DNA of 64,000 nt from Xanthomonas fragariae (GCF_017603965.1 NZ_CP071955.1:62001-126000); one strand, 5' to 3'; positions 1 to 9,490 are shown, counted from the first letter of the stretch. Numbers and translations are program-made. Notes: a model not told the origin generated them from the letters alone.

Positions 1-13
1 CGGCGGCTGTGCA

Positions 14-35
14 GTAGTTTTGTTAGCCGCTCTTA
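14..35 (+). repeat. Terminal inverted-repeat end of a mobile element, cut by the window edge
   Basis: Positions 17-35 (gttttgttagccgctctta) match the right end of the ~148-bp element found complete at 9812, 11682, 24407 and 58533. The rest of the element lies outside the window. Its last three bases TTA are also the complement of the priA stop codon, so the insertion abuts priA exactly at its end. Whether the missing part is the short element or a full IS with the same ends cannot be seen. Confidence 0.7.
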
Positions 36-2255
36 ATACAAATCGATCGGATCCACATCCAGCGACCAGCGCACGCGCCGCGCTTGCGGCAGCGTATAGA
101 TTGCCGGCAGTTGCGCATCGAGCAATCGGTGCAAGGCAGAGCGTTGTTGCGCGGACAACAACAATTGCGTGCGTTGAAAACCGGCGCGACGCGGCATTGG
201 TGCCGGCATCGGGCCATAGCATTCCACTGCTGCAAACGCGGGCGATTCCGCGCTGGTGTCTGCGTTGGTCAAGCCACGCACCGCCATCAGGAACTGATTG
301 GCCGCCGCCACATCCTTGGCTTCGGCGCGGAACAGCGCCAGATGCGCGGAAGGCGGAAAGCCGGCCGCCTCGCGCTGTTGCAGTTCGGCATCGGCAAAGG
401 CGTGATAGCCGCCGTTGACCAGGGTCTGCAGCAAGGGGTGTTCGGGGTGATGGGTTTGCAGCCAGACCTCGCCCAGACGATCGGCACGTCCGGCGCGTCC
501 TGCCACCTGGATCAATTGTTGGGAAAGTTTCTCCGCGGCGCGGAAGTCTGCCGAGAACAGACCTTCGTCGATGCCGACCACCACCACCATGGTCAGCCGC
601 GGAAGGTCGTGGCCCTTGGCCAGGATCTGCGTGCCGACCAGGATGCCGGCTTCGGTGCCCAGGCGTGCCAGTTGGGTTTCCAGCGCATCGCGGCGCCGGG
701 TGGTGCTGCGGTCGATGCGCACGACCGGAAAATCCGGGAATTCCTCGGTCAGGCGTTCTTCCAGCCGCTCGGTGCCGATGCCCTGCGGCTGCAGCGCCAG
801 GCTGGCGCAAGCCGGACAGGCCACTGGTGCGGATTGGCGCGCGCCGCAGTGGTGGCATTGCAGGCGCCGACCACCGGCATGCACGGTCATCGAAGTCTGG
901 TGCAGCGGCGTGCTGCAGCGCTGACAGGCGGCGGTCCAGCCGCAGTCGTGGCAGAGCAGCACCGGCGCATAGCCACGGCGATTCTTGAACACCAGCACCT
1001 GCTCGCCGCGCGCCAGGGTGGTGCCGATGCCGGCCAGTACCTCTGGCGACAGGCCGTCCTTGAGCGGGCGCTTGCGCACGTCGAGCACGCGCACGCGCGG
1101 CGGACGCGCTTCGCCGGCGCGGCGCGACAGGCGCAGATGCTGGAAGCGGCCGGAATACGCATTGTGCAGGCTTTCCAGCGATGGCGTGGCGCTGCCCAGG
1201 ATGACCGGCACGTCCAGCGCCTTGCCGCGCACCAGCGCAAAGTCGCGCGCGTGATAACGGATGCCGTCCTGTTGCTTGTAGCTGCCGTCGTGCTCCTCGT
1301 CGATCACGATCAGCCCGGCGTTGGGCAGTGGGGTGAACACCGCCGAGCGCGTGCCAACGATCAGCTTGGCCTCGCCGCGCCAGGCCGCGGCCCAGACGCG
1401 GGCGCGTTCGCCATCGGACAGGCCCGAGTGCAGCGCGTGCACTGGCACCCCAAGCCGGGCGCGGAAGCGACCCAGCGTCTGCGGGGTCAGGCCGATTTCC
1501 GGCACCAGCACCAACGCCTGGCGTCCGGCGGCCAGGCAGTCTGCGATTGCTTGCAGGTAGACCTCGGTCTTGCCGCTGCCGGTGACGCCATCGAGCAGAT
1601 AAGTGGCAAAGCCGCTGCGCGCGCGGATGGTGTCGGCGGCGGCCTGTTGTTCGTCGTTGAGCGGGGGGCCGCTGCTGGGCCGCGGGGCAATCGTATCGGG
1701 AGCCACTGCCACGCGTTCGGCATAGCCGCGCTTGACCAGGCTGCGCGCTGCCTCGCGCCACTGCGGCAGCAGCGGGTCCAGCTTGTCTTCGCCCACTGCA
1801 GCGGTCAATAGCAGCGATGCCAACAAGGCGGGTCGACTCCCCGCACGTAGGCTGGCCGCACCGGTACGGCCAGCCTCGGTGAGCTGCCATGCCCAGGCGT
1901 GGGTGTCGGCCAACGGCTCACCACGACGCAGCGGGCCGGGCAGTGCGCCGGCCTGTGCTTCGCCGAGCGGTGCGTGGGTGTAACGGGCAAGCCACTGCAG
2001 CGAGCGGTCCAGCTCGTCGACCAGCAGCGGCGCGGCATCGCACCACGCCAGCGCCTGCCGCAGGCCCTCGGCTGAGGCCAGTTGCCCAATCTCCACTACC
2101 ACCCCAACCAATTCGCGCGGGCCGAGCGGCACTCGCACCCGGCAGCCGACCCGCGCCAGATCGGTCAGGGGGGCATCGGCCGGCGGCAGGTAGTCAAACA
2201 ATTGGGGCAACGGCACCGGCAAGGCGACGCGCAGGGTGGCGACGGTCCAAGACAT
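33..2255 (-). CDS. priA: Primosomal protein N' (replication restart helicase PriA)
   Basis: PriA is a 3'-5' DNA helicase that recognises stalled or repaired forks and reloads the replisome through DnaB/DnaC-type loading. The 740-residue product has the usual family length. An N-terminal DNA-binding region is followed by a helicase core with Walker A GVTGSGKTEVYL and a DEEH-type Walker B (IDEEHDGSYKQQDG). A zinc-binding block with paired cysteines (CHDCGW, CQRC, CHHCG, CPAC) and the C-terminal helicase motifs (VAGRAGR) come next. It is transcribed alone, away from the hypothetical operon at 2727. The stop codon TAA lies in the flank of a mobile-element end at the left edge, but the C-terminus (DPIDLY) looks natural. 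Identification is secure. Confidence 0.97.
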   Translation of the reverse strand: MSWTVATLRVALPVPLPQLFDYLPPADAPLTDLARVGCRVRVPLGPRELVGVVVEIGQLASAEGLRQALAWCDAAPLLVDELDRSLQWLARYTHAPLGEAQAGALPGPLRRGEPLADTHAWAWQLTEAGRTGAASLRAGSRPALLASLLLTAAVGEDKLDPLLPQWREAARSLVKRGYAERVAVAPDTIAPRPSSGPPLNDEQQAAADTIRARSGFATYLLDGVTGSGKTEVYLQAIADCLAAGRQALVLVPEIGLTPQTLGRFRARLGVPVHALHSGLSDGERARVWAAAWRGEAKLIVGTRSAVFTPLPNAGLIVIDEEHDGSYKQQDGIRYHARDFALVRGKALDVPVILGSATPSLESLHNAYSGRFQHLRLSRRAGEARPPRVRVLDVRKRPLKDGLSPEVLAGIGTTLARGEQVLVFKNRRGYAPVLLCHDCGWTAACQRCSTPLHQTSMTVHAGGRRLQCHHCGARQSAPVACPACASLALQPQGIGTERLEERLTEEFPDFPVVRIDRSTTRRRDALETQLARLGTEAGILVGTQILAKGHDLPRLTMVVVVGIDEGLFSADFRAAEKLSQQLIQVAGRAGRADRLGEVWLQTHHPEHPLLQTLVNGGYHAFADAELQQREAAGFPPSAHLALFRAEAKDVAAANQFLMAVRGLTNADTSAESPAFAAVECYGPMPAPMPRRAGFQRTQLLLSAQQRSALHRLLDAQLPAIYTLPQARRVRWSLDVDPIDLY

Positions 2256-2391
2256 CCAACCAGTCTACCAACCCGTTCCAGCGCCAGGCAGCGAACCTCA
2301 GATCACCCCCAATCCGCGCGCGGGCCTACGGCGCGTTTCTGTGACCGGTGGGATAAATACGACCTAAACCTATGTGAGGGCTAAGGAAACC

Positions 2392-2420
2392 GGTTTATCC
2401 ACATTGCCTGTGGATAAACC
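2392..2420. promoter_or_regulatory. Inverted pair of perfect DnaA-box-like 9-mers in the priA upstream region
   Basis: A perfect 12-bp inverted repeat (GGTTTATCCACA, 5-bp spacer, TGTGGATAAACC) contains TTATCCACA at 2395-2403 and its complement TGTGGATAA at 2409-2417. TTATNCACA is the known strong DnaA box. It lies ~140 bp upstream of the priA start, in a 470-bp AT-richer gap between priA and the divergent operon. It could bind DnaA (titration, activation, or control of priA). Without a following T-run it is a poor intrinsic terminator. The binding role is inference. Confidence 0.5.
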
Positions 2421-2489
2421 TGTGAATTAGTCTGGTGCTCCACGCTGTGACGATGGATTCTCCAGCCTCTGCAACCTCTTGGACATTTT

Positions 2490-2518
2490 TTAGCCAGCAC
2501 GCATAAGTCTATTATAAT
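2490..2518 (+). promoter_or_regulatory. Candidate sigma-70 promoter for the 2727 operon
   Basis: A perfect -10 hexamer TATAAT lies at 2513-2518, in AT-rich DNA that stands out from the GC-rich surroundings. The best -35 at 17-bp spacing (2490-2495, TTAGCC) is weak. A second weak option starts with TTGACA at 2568-2573. Both point towards the gene at 2727. Confidence 0.3.
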
Positions 2519-2726
2519 ATCAACAGCTTAAGCGTGAAACACAATTGCAACAAAGAAAAACCAGCAGTTGACAGACGCCTACTTATCGGTATGTCTGCCG
2601 CTGTGCACAACCTGCGCCGATGGCAGGCTCCGCTGGCGTTAGGGCGGAGCGGGGCGAGGTCGATCTGTCAAGCCATCGGCGGGGGGCAATCGCGTCGGTA
2701 TCATGCCGGCCGATGCTGGAGTTCTC

Positions 2727-3761
2727 ATGACCGTAGTCCCCGATGCCCCTGTGGCCCCTGCCGCGCTGTTGGCCTTCCTGCGCGGTGTCGAACGCCGGGG
2801 TCTGGTGCTCGCACAATTGCAAAGCGGCGATGTTGCCGCCGCCGAGCAGGCCTTGGCGGCTACCCTGCGCGCCTTCAACAGCCAAGCTGCGGGTCGGCCG
2901 ATGGCCGTCTGGCCGATGCGCTTCTGGAGCCTGCTGGCTACCGCACCGCCGCTGCGCCGCGAGCCGATGCCGGGCACTTGGCTGCCTCCGTTCACCGCGT
3001 TGGGCCGGATGCAGACCGTTGACCGGCTGGCACTGCTGTTGCGAATCGTGGCAGGGTTGGAAGAGAACGCGGCAAGCGAGGTGCATGGCATCGACGTGGC
3101 GGTCTATCGCCAGTCGCTCGCCCGTGCCTGCCCGCGCGATGCAGCCGGCAACCCGGATGCGCAGGCCTGGCGGGTGCTGGCCGAAGCGGTGCAGTCGAAA
3201 TTGCGCGATCTTACCCCTGCCCAGCTGACCCGGCTGAGTCAACTGCGCGACTCAGCGCTGGCCGGCATGCCGTTGCAGCCAGCAGCGGCTGTGGTTGTAC
3301 CCACCGAGCCGAGGCAGCCGGCTGCCCCACGCATGCGCGCTGCGCGCCGAGAGCATTGGTCACGCGTCGACCGCCGCCACGCAGGCAACGTGCTGGGCGT
3401 GTTGGCGCTGACGCTGCTGCTTGCGGCACTCGGCTGGTGGTGGACCCATCGCCGGCCGGCACTGCCGCCTGAGCCGGTCTCGCAGGCGCCTGCAGGCGTC
3501 TTGCATGTGACCGACGCTGCGCCGGTGCTGGTGGAAGAGCTACCCGCGGCACACCGGCCGGATGCGCTGGCAGCGCCCGGCATGGATCCGCGCGACCAAG
3601 CGATGCTGGCCGACCCGGATCTGGAGCTGGCACGCGCGGCGGACTTCTACGCCTGGTACGCGGCCGGCCATCCAATGCCGGCCGACGAATCTGGCGCGCA
3701 CGCCACTGTGGCCGATCAGCCTTCCGCCGCATTGGAGACGGTCGATGACGAAACTAATTAA
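2727..3761 (+). CDS. Conserved hypothetical protein with one C-terminal-half membrane segment
   Basis: This 344-residue protein is not recognised. The Ala/Leu-rich N-terminal ~190 residues look helical. A basic stretch then precedes a single hydrophobic segment at about residues 220-242 (VLGVLALTLLLAALGWWW), followed by a Pro-rich and acidic tail. The topology suggests a cytoplasmic N-domain anchored in the inner membrane with a periplasmic tail, as in some anti-sigma or signalling anchors, but no family motif supports that. The ATG at 2727 is chosen because GGAG sits at proper spacing; an in-frame ATG at 2703 lacks one. Its end overlaps the start of the next gene by 17 bp, so the two are very probably co-translated. 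Confidence 0.75.
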   Translation: MTVVPDAPVAPAALLAFLRGVERRGLVLAQLQSGDVAAAEQALAATLRAFNSQAAGRPMAVWPMRFWSLLATAPPLRREPMPGTWLPPFTALGRMQTVDRLALLLRIVAGLEENAASEVHGIDVAVYRQSLARACPRDAAGNPDAQAWRVLAEAVQSKLRDLTPAQLTRLSQLRDSALAGMPLQPAAAVVVPTEPRQPAAPRMRAARREHWSRVDRRHAGNVLGVLALTLLLAALGWWWTHRRPALPPEPVSQAPAGVLHVTDAAPVLVEELPAAHRPDALAAPGMDPRDQAMLADPDLELARAADFYAWYAAGHPMPADESGAHATVADQPSAALETVDDETN

Positions 3762-4332
3762 TTGGTGCGGGCTGCTGCTCGCGTTGGCCGGCAGTGCTGC
3801 CGCACAAACCTTGCCGACCCCATTGGAAGAAAGCGGTGCCGTTGCGTCTTCCGATGCGCCCATTCCGGCAACGCCGAGCGCCGCCCAGCAGCAAGCGCGT
3901 TGGGACGCATTGACGCCTGCGCAGCAGTCCGAGCTGCGCGCCCGCTATGCGGCCTGGAACGGGCTCACCGCCACCGATCGAGTGGTGTTGCGCCAGGCGC
4001 GCGAGCGCCTGCATGCCTTACCCGAGGATCAGCAGCGTGCGTTGCGCACGCAGTTCACCGCGATGGACCGATTACATCGCGATGGCTGGCGCCTGGGCTC
4101 ACAGCTGGGCGCGTTCTATCCGCAGTTGCAGCCGTTGATCGGCTACGTGCCCGCTGCGCAGCGCGACAGCGTGCTGGCGGTGCTGCGCAGTCTGGATGCC
4201 GGGCAGCTGGAGCAGCTGGCGGTACTGGCACAACGCACACCGCCACAGGATCGCGATGCCTTGCGCGATGCCTTGCTGGCAGAAGCGCCGGCCACGCGCA
4301 GCATCTGGTTGAAGCGCCAGCTGGCGCGGTAG
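3745..4332 (+). CDS. DUF3106-like periplasmic protein
   Basis: This 195-residue protein has a clear Sec signal peptide (MTKLINWCGLLLALAGSAAAQ). A repetitive Leu/Gln/Arg-rich helical domain follows, with the phrases WDALTPAQQSELRARYAAW and LPEDQQRALRTQFTAMD. This style is typical of DUF3106 proteins of Xanthomonadaceae, which have no assigned function. The start lies inside the 3' end of the upstream gene (ATGACGAAACTAATTAA is both its start and the other gene's end), indicating translational coupling. It is probably exported to the periplasm and may act with the membrane-anchored upstream product. Confidence 0.75.
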   Translation: MTKLINWCGLLLALAGSAAAQTLPTPLEESGAVASSDAPIPATPSAAQQQARWDALTPAQQSELRARYAAWNGLTATDRVVLRQARERLHALPEDQQRALRTQFTAMDRLHRDGWRLGSQLGAFYPQLQPLIGYVPAAQRDSVLAVLRSLDAGQLEQLAVLAQRTPPQDRDALRDALLAEAPATRSIWLKRQLAR

Positions 4333-4767
4333 TCGGCAGCGGGGAACATCGCCGCTGCAAGAACGTGCTGCCGCAGCGGATCGCGTTCGACATCGATCCA
4401 CGCATCGACCTCACGCAGTGACCTGATGATCTTCAACGTAGCTGTCTTCGGCACGATGCTCAGACGCACGCAACGCTTGAAGACGCGCCAGACTCCTCAC
4501 CATCAGGAATGCGGCGGCAACCGTCACGACAAACAACTCCCCCCGCTCAAGCCAATGTATGTGAGGCCGGTGGCCAGCCAGGACTGCGCGTCCATGCGCC
4601 ACCGCGTCGGCAGGCGCGTTTTCTTGCCCGCACGCGTGCAGGCGCAACAGGCTCTACCAGCGCACGACAAGGCCGCAGTCGGAAAGTACGCGTAAGATGG
4701 CGGGCCCGCGCGACCCGGTGCCAGCGCCTCCCGGCACGGCCGTAGTCCGCGCAGCGATCGGTTTTTC
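4333..4767. other. 435-bp gap without a convincing gene
   Basis: Only a 78-codon minus-strand reading frame (4411-4647) with one hydrophobic stretch is present. It has no clear ribosome-binding site or recognised family and may be the eroded end of a lost gene. No hairpin terminator was recognised after the DUF3106-like gene. Confidence 0.4.
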
Positions 4768-6144
4768 ATGTCTGTTGCTTCTGTACCCTCGGCCGTGACG
4801 CCAAGCTTCGCCTCGGAAGTGCGCACCACCGGCTTGCTTGCGTTGCCGCTGGTGCTCGGCCACGTCTCCAGCGGACTGCTCGGGTTCGTCGACAATGTCA
4901 TCGCCGGCCACCACGGCACTGCCACGTTGGCTGCGGTCACCATCGGCACCTCGCTGTTGTGGCTGCCGATGCTGGTGCCGATCGGCACGTTGATCTCGTT
5001 GACCGCCTCTGTCTCGCAACTGGTTGGCGCAGGTCGCGAGCGCGAGATCGGGCCGTTGTTCCGCCAGGCGATGTGGCTGTCGCTGGCGTTGGGCGCGGTG
5101 ATGTTCGCCTTTCTGAGCGCAGTGCCGCCGCTGCTGCCCACATTCGGGATTGCGCCGGACATCGTGCCGGGTGCAACCGATTTTCTGCATGCAGTGCGCT
5201 GGGGCGGGCCGGCGCTGACATTCTACTTCTGCATGCGCTATCTCTGCGAAGGTATGCATTGGACATTGCCCACCATGTTGTTGGGCTTTGGCGGGTTGCT
5301 GGTGCTGGCGCCGCTGGGCTATGCGCTGACCTATGGCACGTTCGGGATTGCCGAGCATGGTGCGCAAGGGCTGGGCATGGCCTCGGCCATCACGATGTGG
5401 GTGCAGGCAAGCGTGTTTGCGCTGTACCTGCGGCGCTCGCGTCGCTTTGCCCATCTGGAGTTGTTCAATCATCTGGAAGGGCCGCGATGGCGCGCCATCG
5501 ACGGTCTGTTGCGCACCGGTTTGCCGATCGGCATCACTGTGCTGATGGAAGGCGGCCTGTTCATTGTCACCGCCTTGTTGATCGGTCGGCTCGGCTCCAC
5601 CGAAGCGGCCGCGCATCAGATTGCGATCAACGTCTCGCAGCTGTGTTTCATGATCCCGATGGGCGTGGCCGAAGCCACCACGGTGCGCGTCGGACATGCG
5701 GTAGGGTGCGGCGATCCGCTCGGCATGCGGCGTGCGGCATGGGCCGGTTACGCCATCGTGCTTGGCACGCAGGCGCTGTCGGCCAGCGTGCTGTTGCTGG
5801 GTCACGACGCCATTGTGAGTGTCTATACCGATGATGTGACGGTGGCCGCGTTGGCATCGGTGCTTTTGCTGTTCGCCGCCACGTTCCAGTTTCCCGACGG
5901 CATCCAGGTGCTCTCCAGCGGTGCGTTGCGTGGGCTCAAGGACACCCGCGTGCCGATGTTTTTGGCGATGTTTTCGTACTGGGGCGTGGGCATGCCGATC
6001 GGCGCAGGGCTTGGCCTGGGACTGGGTTGGGGACCGCAAGGCATGTGGATCGGCCTGATTCTGGGCCTGACCGTGGCGTCGATCCTGATGGGGCTGCGCT
6101 TCCGGCAGACCAGCCGGCGGCTGACTGCCACCGCGGCACCCTGA
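4768..6144 (+). CDS. MATE-family multidrug efflux protein (NorM-like)
   Basis: This is a cation-coupled drug/toxin antiporter of the inner membrane. The 458 residues form about twelve hydrophobic segments in two related halves, the normal MATE length. The N-terminal half carries the family-type start LLALPLVLGHVSSGLLGFVD and the second half LPIGITVLMEGGLFIVTALL. The mid-protein phrase AHQIAINVSQLCFMIPMGVA is characteristic of NorM-type members. It stands alone between a gene-poor gap and sppA, 84 bp upstream of the sppA start. The start codon has only a weak ribosome-binding site. The substrate cannot be told from sequence. Confidence 0.92.
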   Translation: MSVASVPSAVTPSFASEVRTTGLLALPLVLGHVSSGLLGFVDNVIAGHHGTATLAAVTIGTSLLWLPMLVPIGTLISLTASVSQLVGAGREREIGPLFRQAMWLSLALGAVMFAFLSAVPPLLPTFGIAPDIVPGATDFLHAVRWGGPALTFYFCMRYLCEGMHWTLPTMLLGFGGLLVLAPLGYALTYGTFGIAEHGAQGLGMASAITMWVQASVFALYLRRSRRFAHLELFNHLEGPRWRAIDGLLRTGLPIGITVLMEGGLFIVTALLIGRLGSTEAAAHQIAINVSQLCFMIPMGVAEATTVRVGHAVGCGDPLGMRRAAWAGYAIVLGTQALSASVLLLGHDAIVSVYTDDVTVAALASVLLLFAATFQFPDGIQVLSSGALRGLKDTRVPMFLAMFSYWGVGMPIGAGLGLGLGWGPQGMWIGLILGLTVASILMGLRFRQTSRRLTATAAP

Positions 6145-6228
6145 CTTCCAGCGCATGCCGCTCACGCTGCGCAGCCGGTATGCTGGACACCATTAACTTG
6201 TATGCAGCGTCTTTCGACGGAGTTTTCC

Positions 6229-8130
6229 ATGAACCACCCCGTGCGTCGCAATCCCATCGCCAGTTTCTTCGTCGGCCTATGGGATGTGATGAATTTCACC
6301 CGGCGCCTGATCTTCAACCTGGTGTTTTTCGGCTTTCTGTTTTTGATGCTGCTGCTGTTGGTGGTGGCGATCGCCAGAGGCGACGGCACCAAACCGCTGG
6401 CCGAGCGCACCACGCTGGTGATCAATCCTGAAGGCACGCTTGTCGAGCAGTTCAGCGCCGACCCTGTGAGCCGTTCGCTGGCCAAGGCAGTTGGCAACAA
6501 GGGTGCCGAAGAAGTGCAGTTGCGTGACCTGATGCGGGTGATCGAGTCGGCCGGCAAGGACCGCAAGATCGAGCGGGTGCTGTTGAACCTGGACAAGCTG
6601 CAGCCGCCCGGTTTCGCTTCGCAGCGCGAAGTTGCAGCCGCATTGCAGAAGCTGCGTGCCTCCGGCAAGCAGATCGTGGCTTTCAGCGAGAGTATGAGCC
6701 AGGGCCAGTACCTGCTCGCTGCGCAGGCCAACGAGGTCTATCTGGACCCGATGGGCAGCGTGCTGCTGGAAGGTCTCGGCCGTTACCGCCAGTATTTTCG
6801 CGAAGGGTTGCAGGACAAGCTCGGTGTGGACGTACACCTGTTCCGCGTGGGCGAGTACAAATCCGCCGCCGAGCCATACATCCTCGATGCGGCCTCGGCC
6901 GACGCCAAGGAAGCGGATTTGTTCTGGATGAACGACGTGTGGCAGCGCTATCTGGCCGACGTGGGCACCGCGCGCAAGCTGAGCCCGGCGCAGCTGACCG
7001 CCGGCATCGACACGCTGCCCGAAGGCGTGGCGGCGGCAGGTGGCGACCTGGCCAAGTTCGCGCTGCAGCAGAAGCTGGTCGACGGGCTCAAGACCCGCGC
7101 AGAGGTCGATGCGCTGCTGACCAAACGTGGCGTGGCCGACAGCGATGCCGACAGTGGCTTCCGCAACATCGATTTTTCCAGCTATCTCACCCAGCTGCAG
7201 GCGCAGGGTTCGCCGATGGACAGCCGTCCGCAGGTGGCCGTGGTGGTGGCGGCTGGCGAGATCAGCGATGGCGAGCAGCCGGCCGGCCGTATCGGTGGCG
7301 AGTCCACTGCAGCGCTGCTGCGTCAGGCGCGCGACGACGACGAGGTCAAAGCGGTGGTGCTGCGCGTAGATTCGCCCGGCGGTGAAGTGTTCGCCTCCGA
7401 GCAGATCCGTCGCCAAGTAGTCGCGCTCAAACAGGCCGGTAAGCCGGTGGTGGTGTCGATGGGCGATCTGGCCGCCTCGGGCGGTTACTGGATCAGCATG
7501 AATGCCGATCGCATCTATGCCGACCCGTCGACCATCAGCGGTTCGATCGGTATCTTCGGCATGGTGCCGAATCTGACCCGCGCGCTGAACAAGATCGGCG
7601 TGCATACCGACGGCGTTGGCACCACGCGCTTTGCCGGTGCCTTCGACATCACGCGCCCGCTGGATCCTGCTGCCGGCCAGGTCATCCAGGCTGTCATCAA
7701 CAAAGGCTACGCAGACTTCACTGGCAAGGTGGCGCAGGCGCGTCACCAGTCGGTGGAGGCCATCGACAAGGTTGCGCGCGGCAGGGTGTGGAGTGGTGCG
7801 CAGGCCAAGCAGCACGGCCTGGTGGATGCGTTCGGTGGCATGCAGGAAGCGGTGGCCGATGCGGCCAACCGCGCAAAGCTGAGCAAGGGCAAGTTCCGGG
7901 TCAGCTATGTGGAAAAGCCGGCCACACCGTTCTCGCAGTTCATGAGCGGATTCGCTGGCAGCCGCATGGGTGCCTGGATGCTGGGCAATTCCGGCATGGC
8001 GCGCGCCATGTTGTCGCGCTCGCTGCCGGAAGTGGACACGCAACTACGCTTTGTCGAAGACGCCGTGCACGACAACAAGGCTGGTGGTGCGCCGGTCAAG
8101 GCGCTGGCTTACTGCTTCTGTGGGTTCTGA
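6229..8130 (+). CDS. sppA: Signal peptide peptidase SppA, long (67-kDa) type
   Basis: SppA is a membrane-bound serine protease that degrades cleaved signal peptides. The 633-residue chain has an N-terminal membrane anchor (LIFNLVFFGFLFLMLLLLVV). Two tandem S49 domains follow, as in E. coli SppA. The catalytic lysine is expected in VGEYKSAAEPY of the first domain and the nucleophilic serine in GDLAASGGYWIS of the second, with the family motif STISGSIGIFG next. The ATG at 6229 is preferred over one at 6202 because GGAG precedes it at good spacing. A strong hairpin terminator lies 25 bp after the stop. Confidence 0.95.
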   Translation: MNHPVRRNPIASFFVGLWDVMNFTRRLIFNLVFFGFLFLMLLLLVVAIARGDGTKPLAERTTLVINPEGTLVEQFSADPVSRSLAKAVGNKGAEEVQLRDLMRVIESAGKDRKIERVLLNLDKLQPPGFASQREVAAALQKLRASGKQIVAFSESMSQGQYLLAAQANEVYLDPMGSVLLEGLGRYRQYFREGLQDKLGVDVHLFRVGEYKSAAEPYILDAASADAKEADLFWMNDVWQRYLADVGTARKLSPAQLTAGIDTLPEGVAAAGGDLAKFALQQKLVDGLKTRAEVDALLTKRGVADSDADSGFRNIDFSSYLTQLQAQGSPMDSRPQVAVVVAAGEISDGEQPAGRIGGESTAALLRQARDDDEVKAVVLRVDSPGGEVFASEQIRRQVVALKQAGKPVVVSMGDLAASGGYWISMNADRIYADPSTISGSIGIFGMVPNLTRALNKIGVHTDGVGTTRFAGAFDITRPLDPAAGQVIQAVINKGYADFTGKVAQARHQSVEAIDKVARGRVWSGAQAKQHGLVDAFGGMQEAVADAANRAKLSKGKFRVSYVEKPATPFSQFMSGFAGSRMGAWMLGNSGMARAMLSRSLPEVDTQLRFVEDAVHDNKAGGAPVKALAYCFCGF

Positions 8131-8155
8131 CGCGACACGTGTGCGCTAGATTTGT

Positions 8156-8189
8156 CGACAACGCCGGCCTTGCGCCGGCGTTGTCGTTT
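8156..8189 (+). terminator. Rho-independent terminator after sppA
   Basis: A perfect inverted repeat (CGACAACGCCGGC ... GCCGGCGTTGTCG) with a 5-base loop is followed by TTT. It sits just downstream of the sppA stop and could also serve the convergent small lipoprotein gene. Confidence 0.8.
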
Positions 8190-8328
8190 CTGCGGTCTCT
8201 GTGCGTTTGTAGTGCAGCGTCCGCAACATTTCTCGAGAAATTGCACAAGTGCTAATCCAGAATTTCGCGCGGCAGAGCGAGCGCTTGCAGCCTTTTGGGC
8301 CTCCAGGCGCGCGCGCGATGCGGTGCGC

Positions 8329-8544
8329 TTACTGTGTCGCCGCATCGATTGTCTTGCGCTGATCGTCTTCGGACTGATCGGTCGCCGCCTGCACCGCGTG
8401 CGCCCTGTTGAGCGGTTCCTGGATGTGGTCGCGCAAGGCGGTGGCCTGCGGCTCGGGCTTCTGCTCGGTGGGCGCAGGTTGCGGCTGCTGGCAGCCGCAA
8501 ATCAGCAGCGTCAGGCTGGCCGCAAGAATCCAATGCAGTTTCAT
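8329..8544 (-). CDS. Small lipoprotein of unknown function
   Basis: The 71-residue product has a short type II signal peptide ending in the lipobox LICGC. The lipidated cysteine would begin a ~54-residue Pro/Gln-rich then charged, helix-prone tail (DHIQEPLNRAHAVQAATDQ). The position-2 residue after Cys is Gln, which predicts outer-membrane sorting. It is read convergently to sppA and divergently from the SDR gene at 8649. No function is recognised. A coding start of this quality and the complete lipobox make it a real gene. Confidence 0.75.
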   Translation of the reverse strand: MKLHWILAASLTLLICGCQQPQPAPTEQKPEPQATALRDHIQEPLNRAHAVQAATDQSEDDQRKTIDAATQ

Positions 8545-8648
8545 CGTCGTGACCTCGCTCGGGGTGGCGGTATCCTACGCTCGGGCCATATGCGCGCGTC
8601 AACTGCGCTGCAGCGGCCGTTTCCTGAGTCTTGAAGAGGATCACCCAC

Positions 8649-9425
8649 GTGACAACGCATCGCTGGCGGCTGGATGGACAGACCGCCCTCATCACCGGCG
8701 CCAGTGCTGGCATTGGCCTGGCTATCGCGCGCGAGCTGCTTGGCTTCGGCGCGGATCTGCTGATGGTGGCGCGCGATGCCGATGCATTGGCGCAGGCGCG
8801 CGATGAGCTCGCCGAAGAGTTTCCCGAACGCGAACTGCACGGCTTGGCCGCCGATGTCTCCGACGATGAGGAACGCCGCGCCATTCTGGATTGGGTGGAA
8901 GACCATACAGATGGGTTGCATCTACTGATCAACAATGCAGGCGGCAACATCGCGCGTGCGGCGATCGATTACACCGAAGACGAGTGGCGCGGCATTTTCG
9001 AAACCAACGTGTTTTCTGCGTTCGAATTGTCGCGCTATGCACACCCATTGCTGGCGAAACACGCCGCCTCGGTGATCGTCAACGTCGGCAGCGTCTCGGG
9101 CATCACGCATGTGCGCAGCGGCGCGCCGTACGGCATGACCAAGGCCGCGCTGCAGCAAATGACGCGTAATCTGGCGGTGGAATGGGCCGAGGACGGCATC
9201 CGCGTCAACGCGGTGGCGCCCTGGTATATCCGCACGCGGCGTACCTCCGGACCGTTGTCAGATCCGGATTATTACGAGCAAGTGATCGAGCGCACGCCGA
9301 TGCGCCGCATCGGCGAACCGGAAGAAGTCGCTGCCGCTGTCAGTTTCCTGTGTCTGCCGGCGGCCAGTTACATCACCGGCGAATGCATTGCGGTGGATGG
9401 CGGATTTTTGCGTTTCGGTTTTTAG
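8649..9425 (+). CDS. Short-chain dehydrogenase/reductase, tropinone-reductase-like
   Basis: This 258-residue NAD(P)-dependent oxidoreductase has the classical SDR fold. It shows the nucleotide-binding TGASAGIG, the NNAGGN motif, a catalytic Ser in VGSVSG, the YGMTK active-site Tyr/Lys pair, and the C-terminal phrase [11 protein letters not shown]. An Arg after the first strand (VARDAD) suggests NADP(H) preference. The GTG at 8649 is chosen because AGAGGA lies 8 bp upstream; the in-frame TTG at 8631 has no such site. The substrate is unknown. It stands as a single gene divergent from the small lipoprotein. Confidence 0.9.
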   Translation: MTTHRWRLDGQTALITGASAGIGLAIARELLGFGADLLMVARDADALAQARDELAEEFPERELHGLAADVSDDEERRAILDWVEDHTDGLHLLINNAGGNIARAAIDYTEDEWRGIFETNVFSAFELSRYAHPLLAKHAASVIVNVGSVSGITHVRSGAPYGMTKAALQQMTRNLAVEWAEDGIRVNAVAPWYIRTRRTSGPLSDPDYYEQVIERTPMRRIGEPEEVAAAVSFLCLPAASYITGECIAVDGGFLRFGF

Positions 9426-9490
9426 CGGCTATCGAACGGCTGCGCGGCACACGCGGGTTCTTTGCACTGCATAGTCGCTCCTGAAAACCC

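Noticed and set aside
4411..4647. 78-codon minus-strand frame with one hydrophobic stretch
   Set aside because: No ribosome-binding site, family or coding bias strong enough; kept only as a remark on the gap.
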